Shown piece by piece: positions 1-10,281 of a stretch of DNA of 41,698 nt (its first letter is position 1; each line of letters starts with the position of its first letter). The DNA is from Planctomycetia bacterium (lineage in GTDB: Bacteria; Planctomycetota; Planctomycetia; Pirellulales; Thermoguttaceae): assembly GCA_026401055.1 (NCBI GenBank), contig JAPLNP010000451.1, forward strand, positions 1 to 41,698. Direction: 5' to 3'. Under the pieces are notes generated by a model. The model ran no database searches. It was not told the origin of the DNA and worked only from the letters and a program-made list of their open reading frames with translations. Made by a program: the position numbers and the translations under genes.

Positions 1-22
1 CGCGCAGTTCGACCGTATCCAT
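1..22 (-). CDS. possible start of a further gene, cut by the window edge
   Basis: On the minus strand an ATG at 22-20 is followed by six sense codons (Asp-Thr-Val-Glu-Leu-Arg) before the window ends. It is preceded by GGAGGACTTTATC, a near-ideal ribosome binding site at normal spacing. The helicase frame upstream stays open across this point, so the two would overlap. Nothing can be said about the product from seven codons. The call rests only on the binding site and start codon. Confidence 0.35.
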
Positions 23-908
23 GATAAAGTCCTCCAAAAGACTTCCATGACACGCCGAACCGGCCAGTTCGATTCACCATCCCTCCTGTATGCCTCAAAC
101 CGCGAAAACCTCCAATAGCAAAATGATGTTGTAGAACTAGGAAGTCGTCTGTGAAACGGAGGATGAACTCCGGCGTAGCGCCTCGGAAACCATAAATGCT
201 TTGGGCGTCATCCCCTACAACAAAAAGGCCGTCGAGGGTCTCCCGGCTTAGCAACTCAATCAGCCTGAATTGAGCGGCGTTGATGTCCTGATACTCATCA
301 ACCAGCAAGTGCCGACACTCGGTTCTGTACTTCGCGAGAATCGCCGCGTCTTCCTCGAGAATTTGGCACGCGAAGAGCACTTGGTCGTCGAAGTCAAGGC
401 AGTTGCACTTCGACATGATGTCCCTGTAAGCATGGCAGACGGAGCACCTATTCTCGCTCTCGCTCTGCCTACAGTCACCACGTGCCTTGCACAAACGGGC
501 GGCGCCCCCATCCGCTTCGGCAAGCCCGGCGCTCAACGCCGCATCTCTGAACAGGAGTGCCGTTACCAAGGAATCCGGCTGAACGCGCAGGTTCGTCTTG
601 CGTAGGCCGACGGCCTTCGGCTTGGCGTTCACAATTTCGAAGCCGAGCGAATGCAAAGTCGAGACACGCGGGAGTTGGTTGTACTCTAGCCCGAACCCGT
701 GTTTGGGATCGAGCAACTTGTTCCGCATGTTCTGGCTTGCATCCTTGGCGAAAGTGAGCAGAGTGATAGCGCCGTGGTCCACCCCAGCATCGAGCAGTCG
801 CTTGACTCGATCGCCGAGAAGATACGTCTTGCCCGCGCCAGGACCCGCCAGAACGAGAGTCGGGCGCGTCATCTCTGCGACGATGTGCTCGTAGGAGATG
901 GTGGGCAT
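1..908 (-). CDS. UvrD/Rep-like superfamily 1 helicase, N-terminal half (partial at window edge)
   Basis: Reading leftwards from ATG 908 gives an open frame of about 302 codons that leaves the window without a stop. The superfamily 1A helicase motifs appear in order: Walker A GPGAGKT (residues 23-29), a motif Ia-like LLTFAKDAS (51-59), Walker B VDEYQD (about 203-208) and motif III GDDAQSIYGFRGA (about 231-243). Between Walker A and Walker B lies a Cys-rich stretch (roughly residues 140-180, CxxC-like pairs) leading into CLDFDDQVLFACQIL, an arrangement I recall from some environmental UvrD-like helicases. The family unwinds DNA 3'-5' in repair or recombination. After RFTDDF (about residue 256) the sequence stops resembling the family: the expected NYR motif IV is absent and the translation becomes Gly/Arg-rich. 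The gene may be truncated or frameshifted, which the window edge prevents deciding. Confidence 0.75.
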   Translation of the reverse strand, partial: MPTISYEHIVAEMTRPTLVLAGPGAGKTYLLGDRVKRLLDAGVDHGAITLLTFAKDASQNMRNKLLDPKHGFGLEYNQLPRVSTLHSLGFEIVNAKPKAVGLRKTNLRVQPDSLVTALLFRDAALSAGLAEADGGAARLCKARGDCRQSESENRCSVCHAYRDIMSKCNCLDFDDQVLFACQILEEDAAILAKYRTECRHLLVDEYQDINAAQFRLIELLSRETLDGLFVVGDDAQSIYGFRGATPEFILRFTDDFLVLQHHFAIGGFRGLRHTGGMVNRTGRFGVSWKSFGGLYHGYGRTA

Positions 909-1345
909 CGGAGGTTCCCGCCGTTCCGTCCTTCACCGGGATCAGAACCACCCGGCTTATCCGTTAATTCAATTTCCACTTCCGCTATTGTAGGCGCCAG
1001 AATACTACTCCACAAGCGGGGTGCGACCGGCTCTTTTGCCGGTGTTCCCGCCCCCTCCCGACTTGAGAACTCCAACTCCATAGGTTTCCGAAAAGTTGGA
1101 CAGCCGTCGCGTAGATCGCCGGGTTTCAACCCGACCTGCTTGCGTGCCCGCGAGAGCGCCAAAAGAAAATGGCCCGGAGCCGTGCCGATCAAAGCGTTTT
1201 TAGGTGGGATGCGCGAAAAGAGATGGGGAGGGGAAACTTGCGGGAAGGACGCGCCACGCGGCCGCGGGAATGGCCCGGCACGCCCTGTCTTCTTCTACCT
1301 TTCCCTCGATCGGCACGGATGCTCCGGGACCGACAACATTAAGGG
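909..1345. other. intergenic region without a recognised gene
   Basis: These 437 bases separate the 3' end of lpxI from the start of the helicase; both genes read leftwards. Open frames here are short and show no family motif. The stretch holds an imperfect inverted repeat (1173-1328) and, near 1119, a short CGGGTTTCAACCCG-type palindrome that resembles one after 11133. No clear terminator with a T-run was seen. Confidence 0.6.
1173..1328. repeat. imperfect long-range inverted repeat
   Basis: The arm at 1173-1190 (CCCGGAGCCGTGCCGATC) is complementary to 1308-1328 except for a 3-base insertion in the right arm. About 117 bases lie between the arms. It lies just downstream of the lpxI stop and could fold in the transcript. 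Function unknown. Confidence 0.5.
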
Positions 1346-2350
1346 TCACCTCCTTGTGTCTGGGACTTGCGATGGGGAAACCATCGCCGGGGACCGCGGG
1401 AGGTCGACCGGCGACTCCGATTGCACGGTTTCGCGCCGCGGGGAAGGCACCACGTCGGGCCTTACCAACGATACGAGGATCAGCTTGTTTCGGTTCGCGA
1501 ATTCGATCACGTCGGGCTGTTGCAGCAGGATCGTCCGGGCGGCCTCGATCGCCAGAACCTTGCCCCCGGCGCCGAGCATGGTTTCGAGCGTGCGGAGTCC
1601 GACCGTGGGCACGTCGAACCGCATGTCCTGCCGCGGCTTGGCCACTTTGACCACGGTGAAACCGCCGGCCCCGCAGAGCGTGCCGGCGCGTAGAATGCAC
1701 AGGTCCGTGCCCTCGACCGCCTCGACGGCCATCACGGCCTGGTCCTTCACACAAACGCTCTGGCCTATGTCCAGCCGGCCCATCCGCTTGGCCATCTCCC
1801 AGCCGAACTCGATGTCGCGCCACTGGGCGGCCGAAGGGCCGCGCTCGGTCAGTTGGCCTTCCTCGGCCAGGAGGCCCGGCGCGTAGTCGGTGGCCGGGCC
1901 GAAGCGGATGCCCTCGGCGGCGAACGCCTCGACGACCGCGCCCAAGAGGGTGTCGTCGCGGCAGTCCTTGCGCCGGGTGAAAAAATGCGGGAGGAAGATG
2001 CGGATCGTCGCGAGGTCGGGCAGATGCTTGAGCCAGCGCCACGGCTGGTAGAGGACGACTTTGTGGATCTTGCCGACCATGGTGACTTCGCTGACACCGT
2101 GCCGCTTGAAGTAGCGGATCGCCCGGCCGATCTTGCACAGTCCGATCCAGCCGAACGCATCGCAGACTTCTTCGAGCCCCGGCTCGGCATGGCCGCTGAC
2201 GCCGAGGCAATAGACCTCGACGCCCTGGCGGCGGAGGCTTTCGGCGATCACAAACGGATAGCGTCCCCAGCCGGCCAGAATGCCCACCCTCCGCGGCGGC
2301 CGTCCATGACCGGCGTCGATGCGCGTCGTTCTGTCAGCCCCCGCATTCAC
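1346..2350 (-). CDS. lpxI: LpxI, UDP-2,3-diacylglucosamine diphosphatase
   Basis: LpxI hydrolyses UDP-2,3-diacylglucosamine to lipid X and UMP in lipid A synthesis, replacing LpxH in many bacteria. The 334-residue protein has the family's N-terminal nucleotide-binding segment (VGILAGWGRYPF, residues 22-33), the central DDTLLGAVVEAF segment (132-143) and the C-terminal DUF1009 signature KVAKPRQDMRFDVPTVG (235-251), which carries the conserved acidic residues of the active site. The start is a GTG at 2350-2348 with a GGAG about nine bases upstream. The last 30 or so residues, rich in Pro/Ser/Arg, go beyond the conserved core. lpxD lies 133 bases upstream on the same strand, which supports the pathway call. 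The spacer between them holds a perfect palindromic element. Confidence 0.9.
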   Translation of the reverse strand: MNAGADRTTRIDAGHGRPPRRVGILAGWGRYPFVIAESLRRQGVEVYCLGVSGHAEPGLEEVCDAFGWIGLCKIGRAIRYFKRHGVSEVTMVGKIHKVVLYQPWRWLKHLPDLATIRIFLPHFFTRRKDCRDDTLLGAVVEAFAAEGIRFGPATDYAPGLLAEEGQLTERGPSAAQWRDIEFGWEMAKRMGRLDIGQSVCVKDQAVMAVEAVEGTDLCILRAGTLCGAGGFTVVKVAKPRQDMRFDVPTVGLRTLETMLGAGGKVLAIEAARTILLQQPDVIEFANRNKLILVSLVRPDVVPSPRRETVQSESPVDLPRSPAMVSPSQVPDTRR

Positions 2351-2365
2351 GCAACGTCACTCCAT

Positions 2366-2447
2366 TGTCGCCTTTCGCTCCGCGAAAGTAGCGTTGGTTC
2401 GTTGAACGAGAGGCGAAATCGCTACTTTCGCGGAGCGAAAGGCGACA
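2366..2447. repeat. palindromic repeat, family A (perfect 27-base arms)
   Basis: The arms 2366-2392 and 2421-2447 are perfect reverse complements with a 28-base loop; each contains GTCGCCTTTCGCTCCGCGAA or its complement. The element lies in the lpxD-lpxI spacer, so it would form a strong hairpin in a shared transcript. A second copy with the same outer 23 bases but a different loop is at 18442-18494. There is no T-run, so it is not a standard terminator. Confidence 0.9.
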
Positions 2448-2483
2448 CTCGTTTCCGCGCCAATCCTAACCACTGACCACTTC

Positions 2484-3575
2484 TTACGCCACCGCCCGGC
2501 GGCCAGGCGGGCAGTCCTTCCGAGTATCCTGCGGCGGGGCTTCGCCCAACTGCCGGCTAAGCTGCTCGACGGCCGCGCGGAGTTTCTTGAATTCGCGGCG
2601 CATTTCGGGCAGCTTGGCGAAGGCGGCTTGTTTGACTTTTTGTTCTCGCTCGGGCGTGGCGGGGACGCCGATCATGACGCACCCGTCGGGCACGTTGTTA
2701 ATCACGCCCGCCATGGCCCCCAGCACCGCCCGATTGCCGATGTGAACGTGGTCGCGCACTCCCACCTGGCCGGCCATGACGACGTAGTCGCCAGTGGTCG
2801 TGCTGCCGGCGATGCCGACCTGGGAGCAGAGCATGTTGTGTTTTCCGATGCGGCAGTTGTGGGCGATCATCACGAGGTCGTCGATCTTGGTGCCCTCGCC
2901 GATGCTCGTCGGCCCGTAGGTCCCCCGGTCGATCGTCGTGCCGGCGCCGATCTCGACGTCGTCGCCGAGGATGACGTTGCCCAACTGGGCCGAAAGGACG
3001 TGCCGCCCGTCGACCAGCGAGTAGCCGAAGCCGTACGCTCCGAGGACCGCGCCGGCGTGAAGGATGCACCGGTCGCCGACCACCGTGTTTTCGTAGAGCA
3101 CGGCGTTGGGAAAGACCGTCGCGTCGCGGCCGATCACGGAGCCGGCCATGATCCGCACGCCCGAGTGAATCGTCGTGCCCGAGCCGATCCGGACGTCGTC
3201 GCCCACGGTCGCGAGGGGTTGGACGTCGACGTCGTCGGCCAAGATCGCGGTGGGGCTGACGACGGCCAGCGGGCTGACCCCGGTGCGGCGTTGGCTCCGC
3301 GGCGGGTCGAAGTACCGGATGATCGCCGCAAACGCCGCGTGGACCTCGTCGACCACAATCGCCGGAATCCCACCCGGCACGGCGGACTGGGAGATCAAGA
3401 CCGCCGAAATCCGGGTCGGGTCCAGTCGCGCCAGACGGTCAACGCAGCCGTCCAGCAGCGTGATCTGGCCGGGCCGGGCATTGCACAGTGGAACGGCCCC
3501 CTGGATTACCAGGTTACCGTCCCCCACCAGACGGCCGTCGACCAACACCGCAAGCTCCGCGAGTGTGGCTTGCAT
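2484..3575 (-). CDS. lpxD: LpxD, UDP-3-O-acylglucosamine N-acyltransferase
   Basis: LpxD transfers a 3-hydroxyacyl chain from acyl-ACP to the 2-amino group of UDP-3-O-acylglucosamine, the third committed step of lipid A synthesis. The 363-residue protein begins with the small uridine-binding domain (about 1-100), followed by a left-handed beta-helix of hexapeptide repeats (about 105-310, with repeats such as [14 protein letters not shown]). Next comes a charged C-terminal helix (about 315-345). The catalytic histidine lies in MIAHNCRIG at residue 239, and GAYGFGY (179-185) matches the family's substrate loop. The ATG at 3575 has AAAGGA about ten bases upstream. The gene follows argS by 131 bases on the same strand and precedes lpxI. 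The last 15 residues ([17 protein letters not shown]) look like an unconserved tail. Confidence 0.95.
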   Translation of the reverse strand: MQATLAELAVLVDGRLVGDGNLVIQGAVPLCNARPGQITLLDGCVDRLARLDPTRISAVLISQSAVPGGIPAIVVDEVHAAFAAIIRYFDPPRSQRRTGVSPLAVVSPTAILADDVDVQPLATVGDDVRIGSGTTIHSGVRIMAGSVIGRDATVFPNAVLYENTVVGDRCILHAGAVLGAYGFGYSLVDGRHVLSAQLGNVILGDDVEIGAGTTIDRGTYGPTSIGEGTKIDDLVMIAHNCRIGKHNMLCSQVGIAGSTTTGDYVVMAGQVGVRDHVHIGNRAVLGAMAGVINNVPDGCVMIGVPATPEREQKVKQAAFAKLPEMRREFKKLRAAVEQLSRQLGEAPPQDTRKDCPPGRRAVA

Positions 3576-3706
3576 CAGATCGGAATCCTTTCCGTGACGA
3601 GTCGTTCCCCGACCAGGTCCGCACGCCAGATTCCCCCACCCGAGTGGGATGGGAATCCGAGTCGCCCCATGCTATCCCATCCGCCAAAACCACACAAGAG
3701 CAGTCG

Positions 3707-5722
3707 CTACATCTTCTCGACCACCTCGATGCCCAAGATCTCCAGGCCCTTGTGGAGCACCCGGGCGGTCAGATCGCACAGCAAGAGACGGCTTGTGCGC
3801 AGCGCGTCGGTCTCGGCTTTGAGCACGGGGCAGTTCTCGAAGAACGTCGAGTAGCAGCCGGCCAACTCGAAGAGATAGGCGGTCAACTGGTTCGGGCGAT
3901 AGTCCAACAGGGCCAGATCGAGCGCTTCGCCGAACCGCAGCACCTCGAGCCCCAACGCCCGTTCCGCCGGCGTGCCCAACAGGATCGCCGCGCCCGACGC
4001 TCGCAGGGCTTCGACGTCGACGTTGCCTTTGGCAAAGATGCTTCTCACCCGGGCGTAGGCGTATTGCATGTACGTCGCCGTGTTGCCGTTCATCGCCAGC
4101 ATCTTGTCGTAGCTGAAAACGTAGTCGCTCGTGCGATTCTGCGAGAGATCGGCGTACTTCAGCGCGGCGATGCCGACTCGTTCGGCGATTCGCACGCGCT
4201 CGTCGGGGGAAAGCTCGGGGCCGCCGGGCTTGGCGTCGTCGTTGTCGGCGACGATCCTGCCCGCGCGGCAGACCGCCTCGTCCAAAAGCCCCTCCAGGCC
4301 GACGGTATCGCCCGATCGGGTCCGAAACGGTCGCCCGTCGCTACCCAGCACGGTGCCGAAGCTGACGTGCTGGAGTTCGACGTCCGTGATGCCCATCCGC
4401 CGCACCGTGGCGAACAGATGCTCGAAGTGCATGCTCTGGCGATGATCGACCACGTAGAGAATTGCGTCGGGGCGCCACGTTTCGAGCCGGTACTCGATCG
4501 TGGCCAGGTCGGTCGTGGCGTAGAGGAACGCGCCGTCCTGCTTGCGGACGAGCATGGGGGCCGGCTGCCCTTCGAGGAAGACGCAGACCGCCCCTTGGCT
4601 TTCCTGGGCGATGCCGCGGTCGATCAGGTCCTGGACCGTGGCGGCGAGTCGATCCTGATAGAAGCTCTCGCCGAGCGTGTGGTCGAACGTGACGTTGAGC
4701 CGGGCGTAGACCCGCTGGATCTCGTCGCGACAGTGGGGCGAAAACTCGCGCCACAGCCGCCGGCTGTCTTCGTCGCCCGCGTGAAGCTTCGCCGTCTCGG
4801 CCAACACGGCGGCGCCGACGTCGGCATGGTCGGCCGCCAGCGTGGAAAACTGTGGATCGGCATCCACGGCCGCAAGCGAGGCTTCGAGCGATTCGATCTC
4901 GTCGCGCGTCTGGGCAAGATCGCCTTCGGCGCGGCGGAGGTTCTTGGCGGCTTTCTTGGGAGCGGCGGAAGAAGGCCCCCTCACCCCGGCCCTCTCCCCA
5001 ACGGGGAGAGGGAGATTGTCGCCCGCCGCGGCACGCTCGACCGCCAGGGCATCCTCTTGCTGACGCAGCTTCTCGCGGAGCCCGGGCAGTCGGGCCTTGC
5101 CGTCGTGGTAGTCCATCAACCGGCGGACCAGCCGGTACAGCCGGGCGAGTTCCTCGACGGGGGCCTTCTGGTAGGCCGCGTCGTCGCGGAAATTGCGGTA
5201 GCCGTGGAGAATCATCCCGAACTGGGTGCCCCAGTCGCCGATGTGGTTGTCGCTCGTGACCGCATGGCCGAGAAATCGAAGCATCCGGCACAAAGCGTCG
5301 CCGATCACCGTCGAGCGGATGTGCCCGACGTGCATCGGCTTCGCCACATTGGGAGCGGAATAGTCGACCACGTGCGTCCTGGGCGTCTCGACACTGGGGA
5401 CGCCAAGCCGCGGATCAGTCACGGCGGCGGACAGTCGCTCGGCAAGCCACTCGTCCTTGAGCGTGAGGTTGATGAAGCCCGGCCCGTCGACCTTCACCAC
5501 CTCGCAAGAATCCTTGAGGTCGAGTTGCGTGACAACATCGAGGGCGATTTCGCGCGGCGACCGACCGAGCCGCTTGCCCAAGGGCATGGCGAAATTCGCC
5601 TGGTAGTCGCCGAACTTCGAGTCCTGGCTCCGGCGGACCATCTCCAACAGCGGTTCCGGCTGTTTGTCCAGTTTGGCCAAGGGGCCACGGAGACGGTCTT
5701 TGAGTTCCGAGAGAATGCTCAT
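3707..5722 (-). CDS. argS: ArgS, arginyl-tRNA synthetase, with an unusual internal insertion
   Basis: This class I synthetase charges tRNA-Arg. The 671-residue protein has the N-terminal Add1 domain (1-110), the HIGH-type motif HVGH (131-134) inside NVAKPMHVGHIRSTVIGDA, and the IGDWGTQFGM signature (161-170). It also has a DALR anticodon-binding C-terminus containing SDYVFSYDKMLAMNGNTA and ending near LEILGIEVVEKM. The KMSKS position is degenerate (GSDGRPFRTRSGD), which is common for ArgS. At about residues 212-300 a charged, coiled-coil-like insertion is present, and within it residues 236-250 (NLPLPVGERAGVRGP) are the in-frame translation of a dispersed repeat. The start overlaps the rsfS stop by four bases (ATGA), so the two genes are translationally coupled. 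Confidence 0.96.
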   Translation of the reverse strand: MSILSELKDRLRGPLAKLDKQPEPLLEMVRRSQDSKFGDYQANFAMPLGKRLGRSPREIALDVVTQLDLKDSCEVVKVDGPGFINLTLKDEWLAERLSAAVTDPRLGVPSVETPRTHVVDYSAPNVAKPMHVGHIRSTVIGDALCRMLRFLGHAVTSDNHIGDWGTQFGMILHGYRNFRDDAAYQKAPVEELARLYRLVRRLMDYHDGKARLPGLREKLRQQEDALAVERAAAGDNLPLPVGERAGVRGPSSAAPKKAAKNLRRAEGDLAQTRDEIESLEASLAAVDADPQFSTLAADHADVGAAVLAETAKLHAGDEDSRRLWREFSPHCRDEIQRVYARLNVTFDHTLGESFYQDRLAATVQDLIDRGIAQESQGAVCVFLEGQPAPMLVRKQDGAFLYATTDLATIEYRLETWRPDAILYVVDHRQSMHFEHLFATVRRMGITDVELQHVSFGTVLGSDGRPFRTRSGDTVGLEGLLDEAVCRAGRIVADNDDAKPGGPELSPDERVRIAERVGIAALKYADLSQNRTSDYVFSYDKMLAMNGNTATYMQYAYARVRSIFAKGNVDVEALRASGAAILLGTPAERALGLEVLRFGEALDLALLDYRPNQLTAYLFELAGCYSTFFENCPVLKAETDALRTSRLLLCDLTARVLHKGLEILGIEVVEKM
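4976..5015. repeat. dispersed GC hairpin repeat inserted in frame in argS
   Basis: CCCTCTCCCC (4990-4999) and GGGGAGAGGG (5003-5012) form a tight hairpin with a three-base loop, next to CCCCCTCACCCC. On the argS strand the element reads LPLPVGERAGVRG, a translation I recall as a common signature of an intergenic repeat of many bacterial genomes. It adds residues to the synthetase without breaking the frame. Confidence 0.75.
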
Positions 5723-6123
5723 ACCGGCTTCGGCTCGAACGGCACGCGTTTGGCGTGGGCCCAGAGTTCCTCCAGGGCGTAGTACTCGCGAGTTTCCGGC
5801 TCGAAGAGGTGGATGACGATGTCGCCGTAGTCCAGGAGGATCCAGCGGCTTTCGATGTAGCCTTCGATGCCCAGCCGCTTGTCACCCAGCCCCTCTTCCA
5901 AGGCGTGGTCGATCTCCTCGCTCATCGCGTGCAACTGCCGCCGACTCGAGCCGGTGGCCAGAACGAAGTAGTCGAACATGGGCGTGATCGCCCGCATGTC
6001 CAGAACGGCGATATCCCGACCCCGGTTGGCTTCCGCGGTCCGGGCGGCGACCATGGCCCGCTCGAGAGCCCGATTGCCGCTTTCCACCGCGGGCGACCGA
6101 GGCCGGGCGTTTATCTCTTCCAC
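5719..6123 (-). CDS. rsfS: RsfS, ribosome silencing factor
   Basis: RsfS (formerly Iojap/YbeB) binds ribosomal protein uL14 on the large subunit and blocks joining with the small subunit when nutrients are low. The 134-residue protein carries the family signatures DYFVLATGSSRRQLHAMSEEI (about 51-71, minus a few variable residues), the EGYIESRWILLDYGD block and the C-terminal VIHLFEPETREYYALEELW block. The start is a GTG at 6123-6121 with GAGGG six bases upstream. Its stop overlaps the argS start by four bases. It stands divergent from the bcp gene, with a palindromic repeat in the gap. Confidence 0.94.
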   Translation of the reverse strand: MEEINARPRSPAVESGNRALERAMVAARTAEANRGRDIAVLDMRAITPMFDYFVLATGSSRRQLHAMSEEIDHALEEGLGDKRLGIEGYIESRWILLDYGDIVIHLFEPETREYYALEELWAHAKRVPFEPKPV

Positions 6124-6169
6124 ATTAACCCTCTTGGGGGGACTTCTTACTGGAGACGTTTCTGGTGTT

Positions 6170-6239
6170 TGTAGGAGGTGACTCCGTTGCCGACGGATCC
6201 CTGGGTTGCTGGCAGTCGGCGAAAGAGTCGCCTCCTACA
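6170..6239. repeat. imperfect palindromic repeat between rsfS and bcp
   Basis: The left arm 6170-6195 begins TGTAGGAGGTGACTC and the right arm 6214-6239 ends GAGTCGCCTCCTACA. About 22 of 26 positions pair. It sits in the divergent intergenic region, upstream of both genes. Confidence 0.75.
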
Positions 6240-6295
6240 TTGCCCTCCCATTGTACCCGGCGGGGGTTGGGGAGGAAGTGTGCCGGCCGGGTTTC

Positions 6296-6325
6296 TTGGG
6301 CTTCTTCCCCCCGGGTGCGTATAAT
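6296..6325 (+). promoter_or_regulatory. candidate sigma-70-type promoter for bcp
   Basis: TATAAT at 6320-6325 is a perfect -10 box. TTGGGC at 6296-6301 is a weak -35 with an 18-base spacer. The bcp ATG begins 42 bases after the -10 box. Inferred from sequence only. Confidence 0.5.
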
Positions 6326-6367
6326 TCCACGCTTGGACAAATCACACCCCCTCGACGGAGGTTGCGC

Positions 6368-6841
6368 ATGAGCGACTGGATCGAACCCGGCCAGAAGGCC
6401 CCCGGATTCACGCTCGCCGACACCGACGGCAACCCGGTGACGCTGAGCGTGCTGCGGGGATCGCCCGTGGTGCTGTATTTCTATCCCAAGGACGACACGC
6501 CCGGCTGTACGAAGGAGGCGTGTTCGTTCCGCGACCGCAAGGACGACTTGGCCCGATTGGGGGCGACGCTCCTTGGCGTCAGCCCGGACACGGTCGACAG
6601 CCACGTCCGATTCCGCGACAAGTTCGCTCTGAACTTCCCCCTGCTGGCCGACCCGGAGCACGAGGTGGCCGAGCGGTACGGCGCGTGGCGCGAAAAGACC
6701 CGCTTTGGCAAGACGTCGATGGGCATCCAGCGTTCGACGTACCTGATCGACGCCGAGGGCACCGTCCGCAAAGTCTGGAAGAACGTCCAGGTGGACGACC
6801 ACGATCGGCGTGTCCTCGCGGCGCTGGACGAGTTGGGTTAG
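6368..6841 (+). CDS. bcp: Bcp/PrxQ-type thioredoxin-dependent peroxiredoxin
   Basis: The enzyme reduces hydrogen peroxide and organic peroxides in the cytoplasm using thioredoxin. The 157-residue protein has the peroxiredoxin signature YPKDDTPGCTKEACSFRD, with the peroxidatic Cys47 and a resolving Cys52 five residues later. That spacing is the atypical 2-Cys arrangement of the Bcp alpha group. YGAWREK, TYLIDAEGTVRKVW and the usual C-terminus also match the family. The ATG at 6368 is chosen because GGAGG stands eight bases upstream and the protein then starts at the conserved MSDWIEPGQKAPGF; longer in-frame starts upstream would cross the promoter. The gene converges on hppA, with a repeat and a hairpin terminator between. 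Confidence 0.94.
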   Translation: MSDWIEPGQKAPGFTLADTDGNPVTLSVLRGSPVVLYFYPKDDTPGCTKEACSFRDRKDDLARLGATLLGVSPDTVDSHVRFRDKFALNFPLLADPEHEVAERYGAWREKTRFGKTSMGIQRSTYLIDAEGTVRKVWKNVQVDDHDRRVLAALDELG

Positions 6842-6846
6842 GGTTT

Positions 6847-6928
6847 GGGTGGCACGGCCCTGAGCGCAGCGAAGGGCGTGGTTTGCACGTCTGCCACGCC
6901 CTTCGCTGCGCTCAGGGACGTGCCACCC
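6847..6928. repeat. palindromic repeat, family C (35-base arms)
   Basis: Arms 6847-6881 and 6894-6928 pair at 34 of 35 positions around a 12-base loop; the inner part reads GAGCGCAGCGAAGGGCGTGG. It begins six bases after the bcp stop. A long hairpin without a T-run, distinct from the terminator that follows. Confidence 0.9.
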
Positions 6929-6950
6929 TTGCAGGCCGGTCGGCACGAAA

Positions 6951-6980
6951 AGAGCCCACGGGCCGAAGCCCATGGGCTCT
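6951..6980. terminator. bidirectional hairpin terminator between bcp and hppA
   Basis: AGAGCCCACGGGC (6951-6963) pairs with GCCCATGGGCTCT (6968-6980) around a CGAA loop (TTCG on the other strand). It is followed by a short T-run in the hppA direction (CTCTTTT) and by CTCTTTG in the bcp direction. Its place between convergent genes fits a shared Rho-independent terminator. Confidence 0.8.
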
Positions 6981-7026
6981 TTGATTATCCGCGACCGGGT
7001 TTGTCCGGGCAGGACCAGCCGGCACG

Positions 7027-9669
<2,643 letters not shown>

Positions 9670-9836
9670 GGGGAAGACTCCTGGGAAAAAAGTGGGGACG
9701 CACTGTCATCCGACAGTTCGGGTGCAAAAAACTCCGCCGCTACGAAACGCTCCGGTTCGACTTCACCCAGCTTGGCCGGGGATCGCGCCCGTGACGCTCA
9801 CAGGGAGCCTCGAACCGGCGATTCACAAAATTGTAG

Positions 9837-9866
9837 AGTTTACCGAATCGCTCTTCCGGCTGTCAA
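9837..9866 (-). promoter_or_regulatory. candidate sigma-70-type promoter for hppA
   Basis: On the minus strand a perfect TTGACA (-35, plus-strand 9861-9866) is followed 18 bases later by TAAACT (-10, 9837-9842, four of six consensus bases). It lies about 170 bases upstream of the hppA start. A second -10-like TACAAT lies slightly further downstream. Prediction only. Confidence 0.4.
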
Positions 9867-10155
9867 CCGTAGCACGCGGGCGGCTGCCGTGGGGGGGCAG
9901 CGGCGCGCAATCACCCCGCAAGATCGCTCGCCAGACGCCGCAAAGGCGGATTAACCCGATCCCGATCCCCCGAAGGTCGCTCTTTCGCCGACTACCATGG
10001 CGGGTGGTCATGTACCACCGAATGAGACTGGCCGGTTCTACGGCGACGGTGCCGAAAGTCCTGTTTTTTTGCTTGGATTTCCCCGCCGGATGGATTACCC
10101 TAAAGGGATACTCAGGTGCCGTATCGCCACACAAAGGGTATTCTCGCGTCTGGCT

Positions 10156-10229
10156 GGGGACCGGTCCCTTTTTCGGCGACGAGACGTGTTTTGTCCAGAA
10201 GACGTCGGCCGAAAAAGGGACCTGTCCCC
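10156..10229. repeat. palindromic repeat, family D (GGGGAC-ended arms)
   Basis: Left arm 10156-10177 (GGGGACCGGTCCCTTTTTCG...) and right arm 10208-10229 (ending GGGACCTGTCCCC) pair at 21 of 22 positions around a 30-base loop. It sits about 50 bases upstream of the next gene. Related GGGGACAG-type ends occur at 26216, 35944 and 41221. Confidence 0.88.
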
Positions 10230-10281
10230 TTCCGCGTTGCAAAGGGATAGTCGAAACAGAGAACCGCTTGGGAGGGTTTGG

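Larger units (their letters stand above)
9670..10281. other. 612-base divergent intergenic region
   Basis: This region separates hppA (minus) from the Gly/Met-rich protein gene (plus). It contains a candidate hppA promoter (9837-9866), a palindromic repeat (10156-10229) and no open frame with recognisable protein features. The part from 9890 to 10150 shows nothing I can name. Confidence 0.6.

Noticed and set aside
699-1886. 395-codon plus-strand frame over the helicase start and lpxI end
   Set aside because: It overlaps two recognised genes on the other strand and shows no conserved protein features.
2366-2447. CRISPR array
   Set aside because: The repeats are inverted single palindromes, not direct repeats with regular spacers, and no cas gene is present.
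3488-5782. Long plus-strand open frame opposite argS
   Set aside because: Composition follows the complement of argS codons and no domain is visible; argS is certain.
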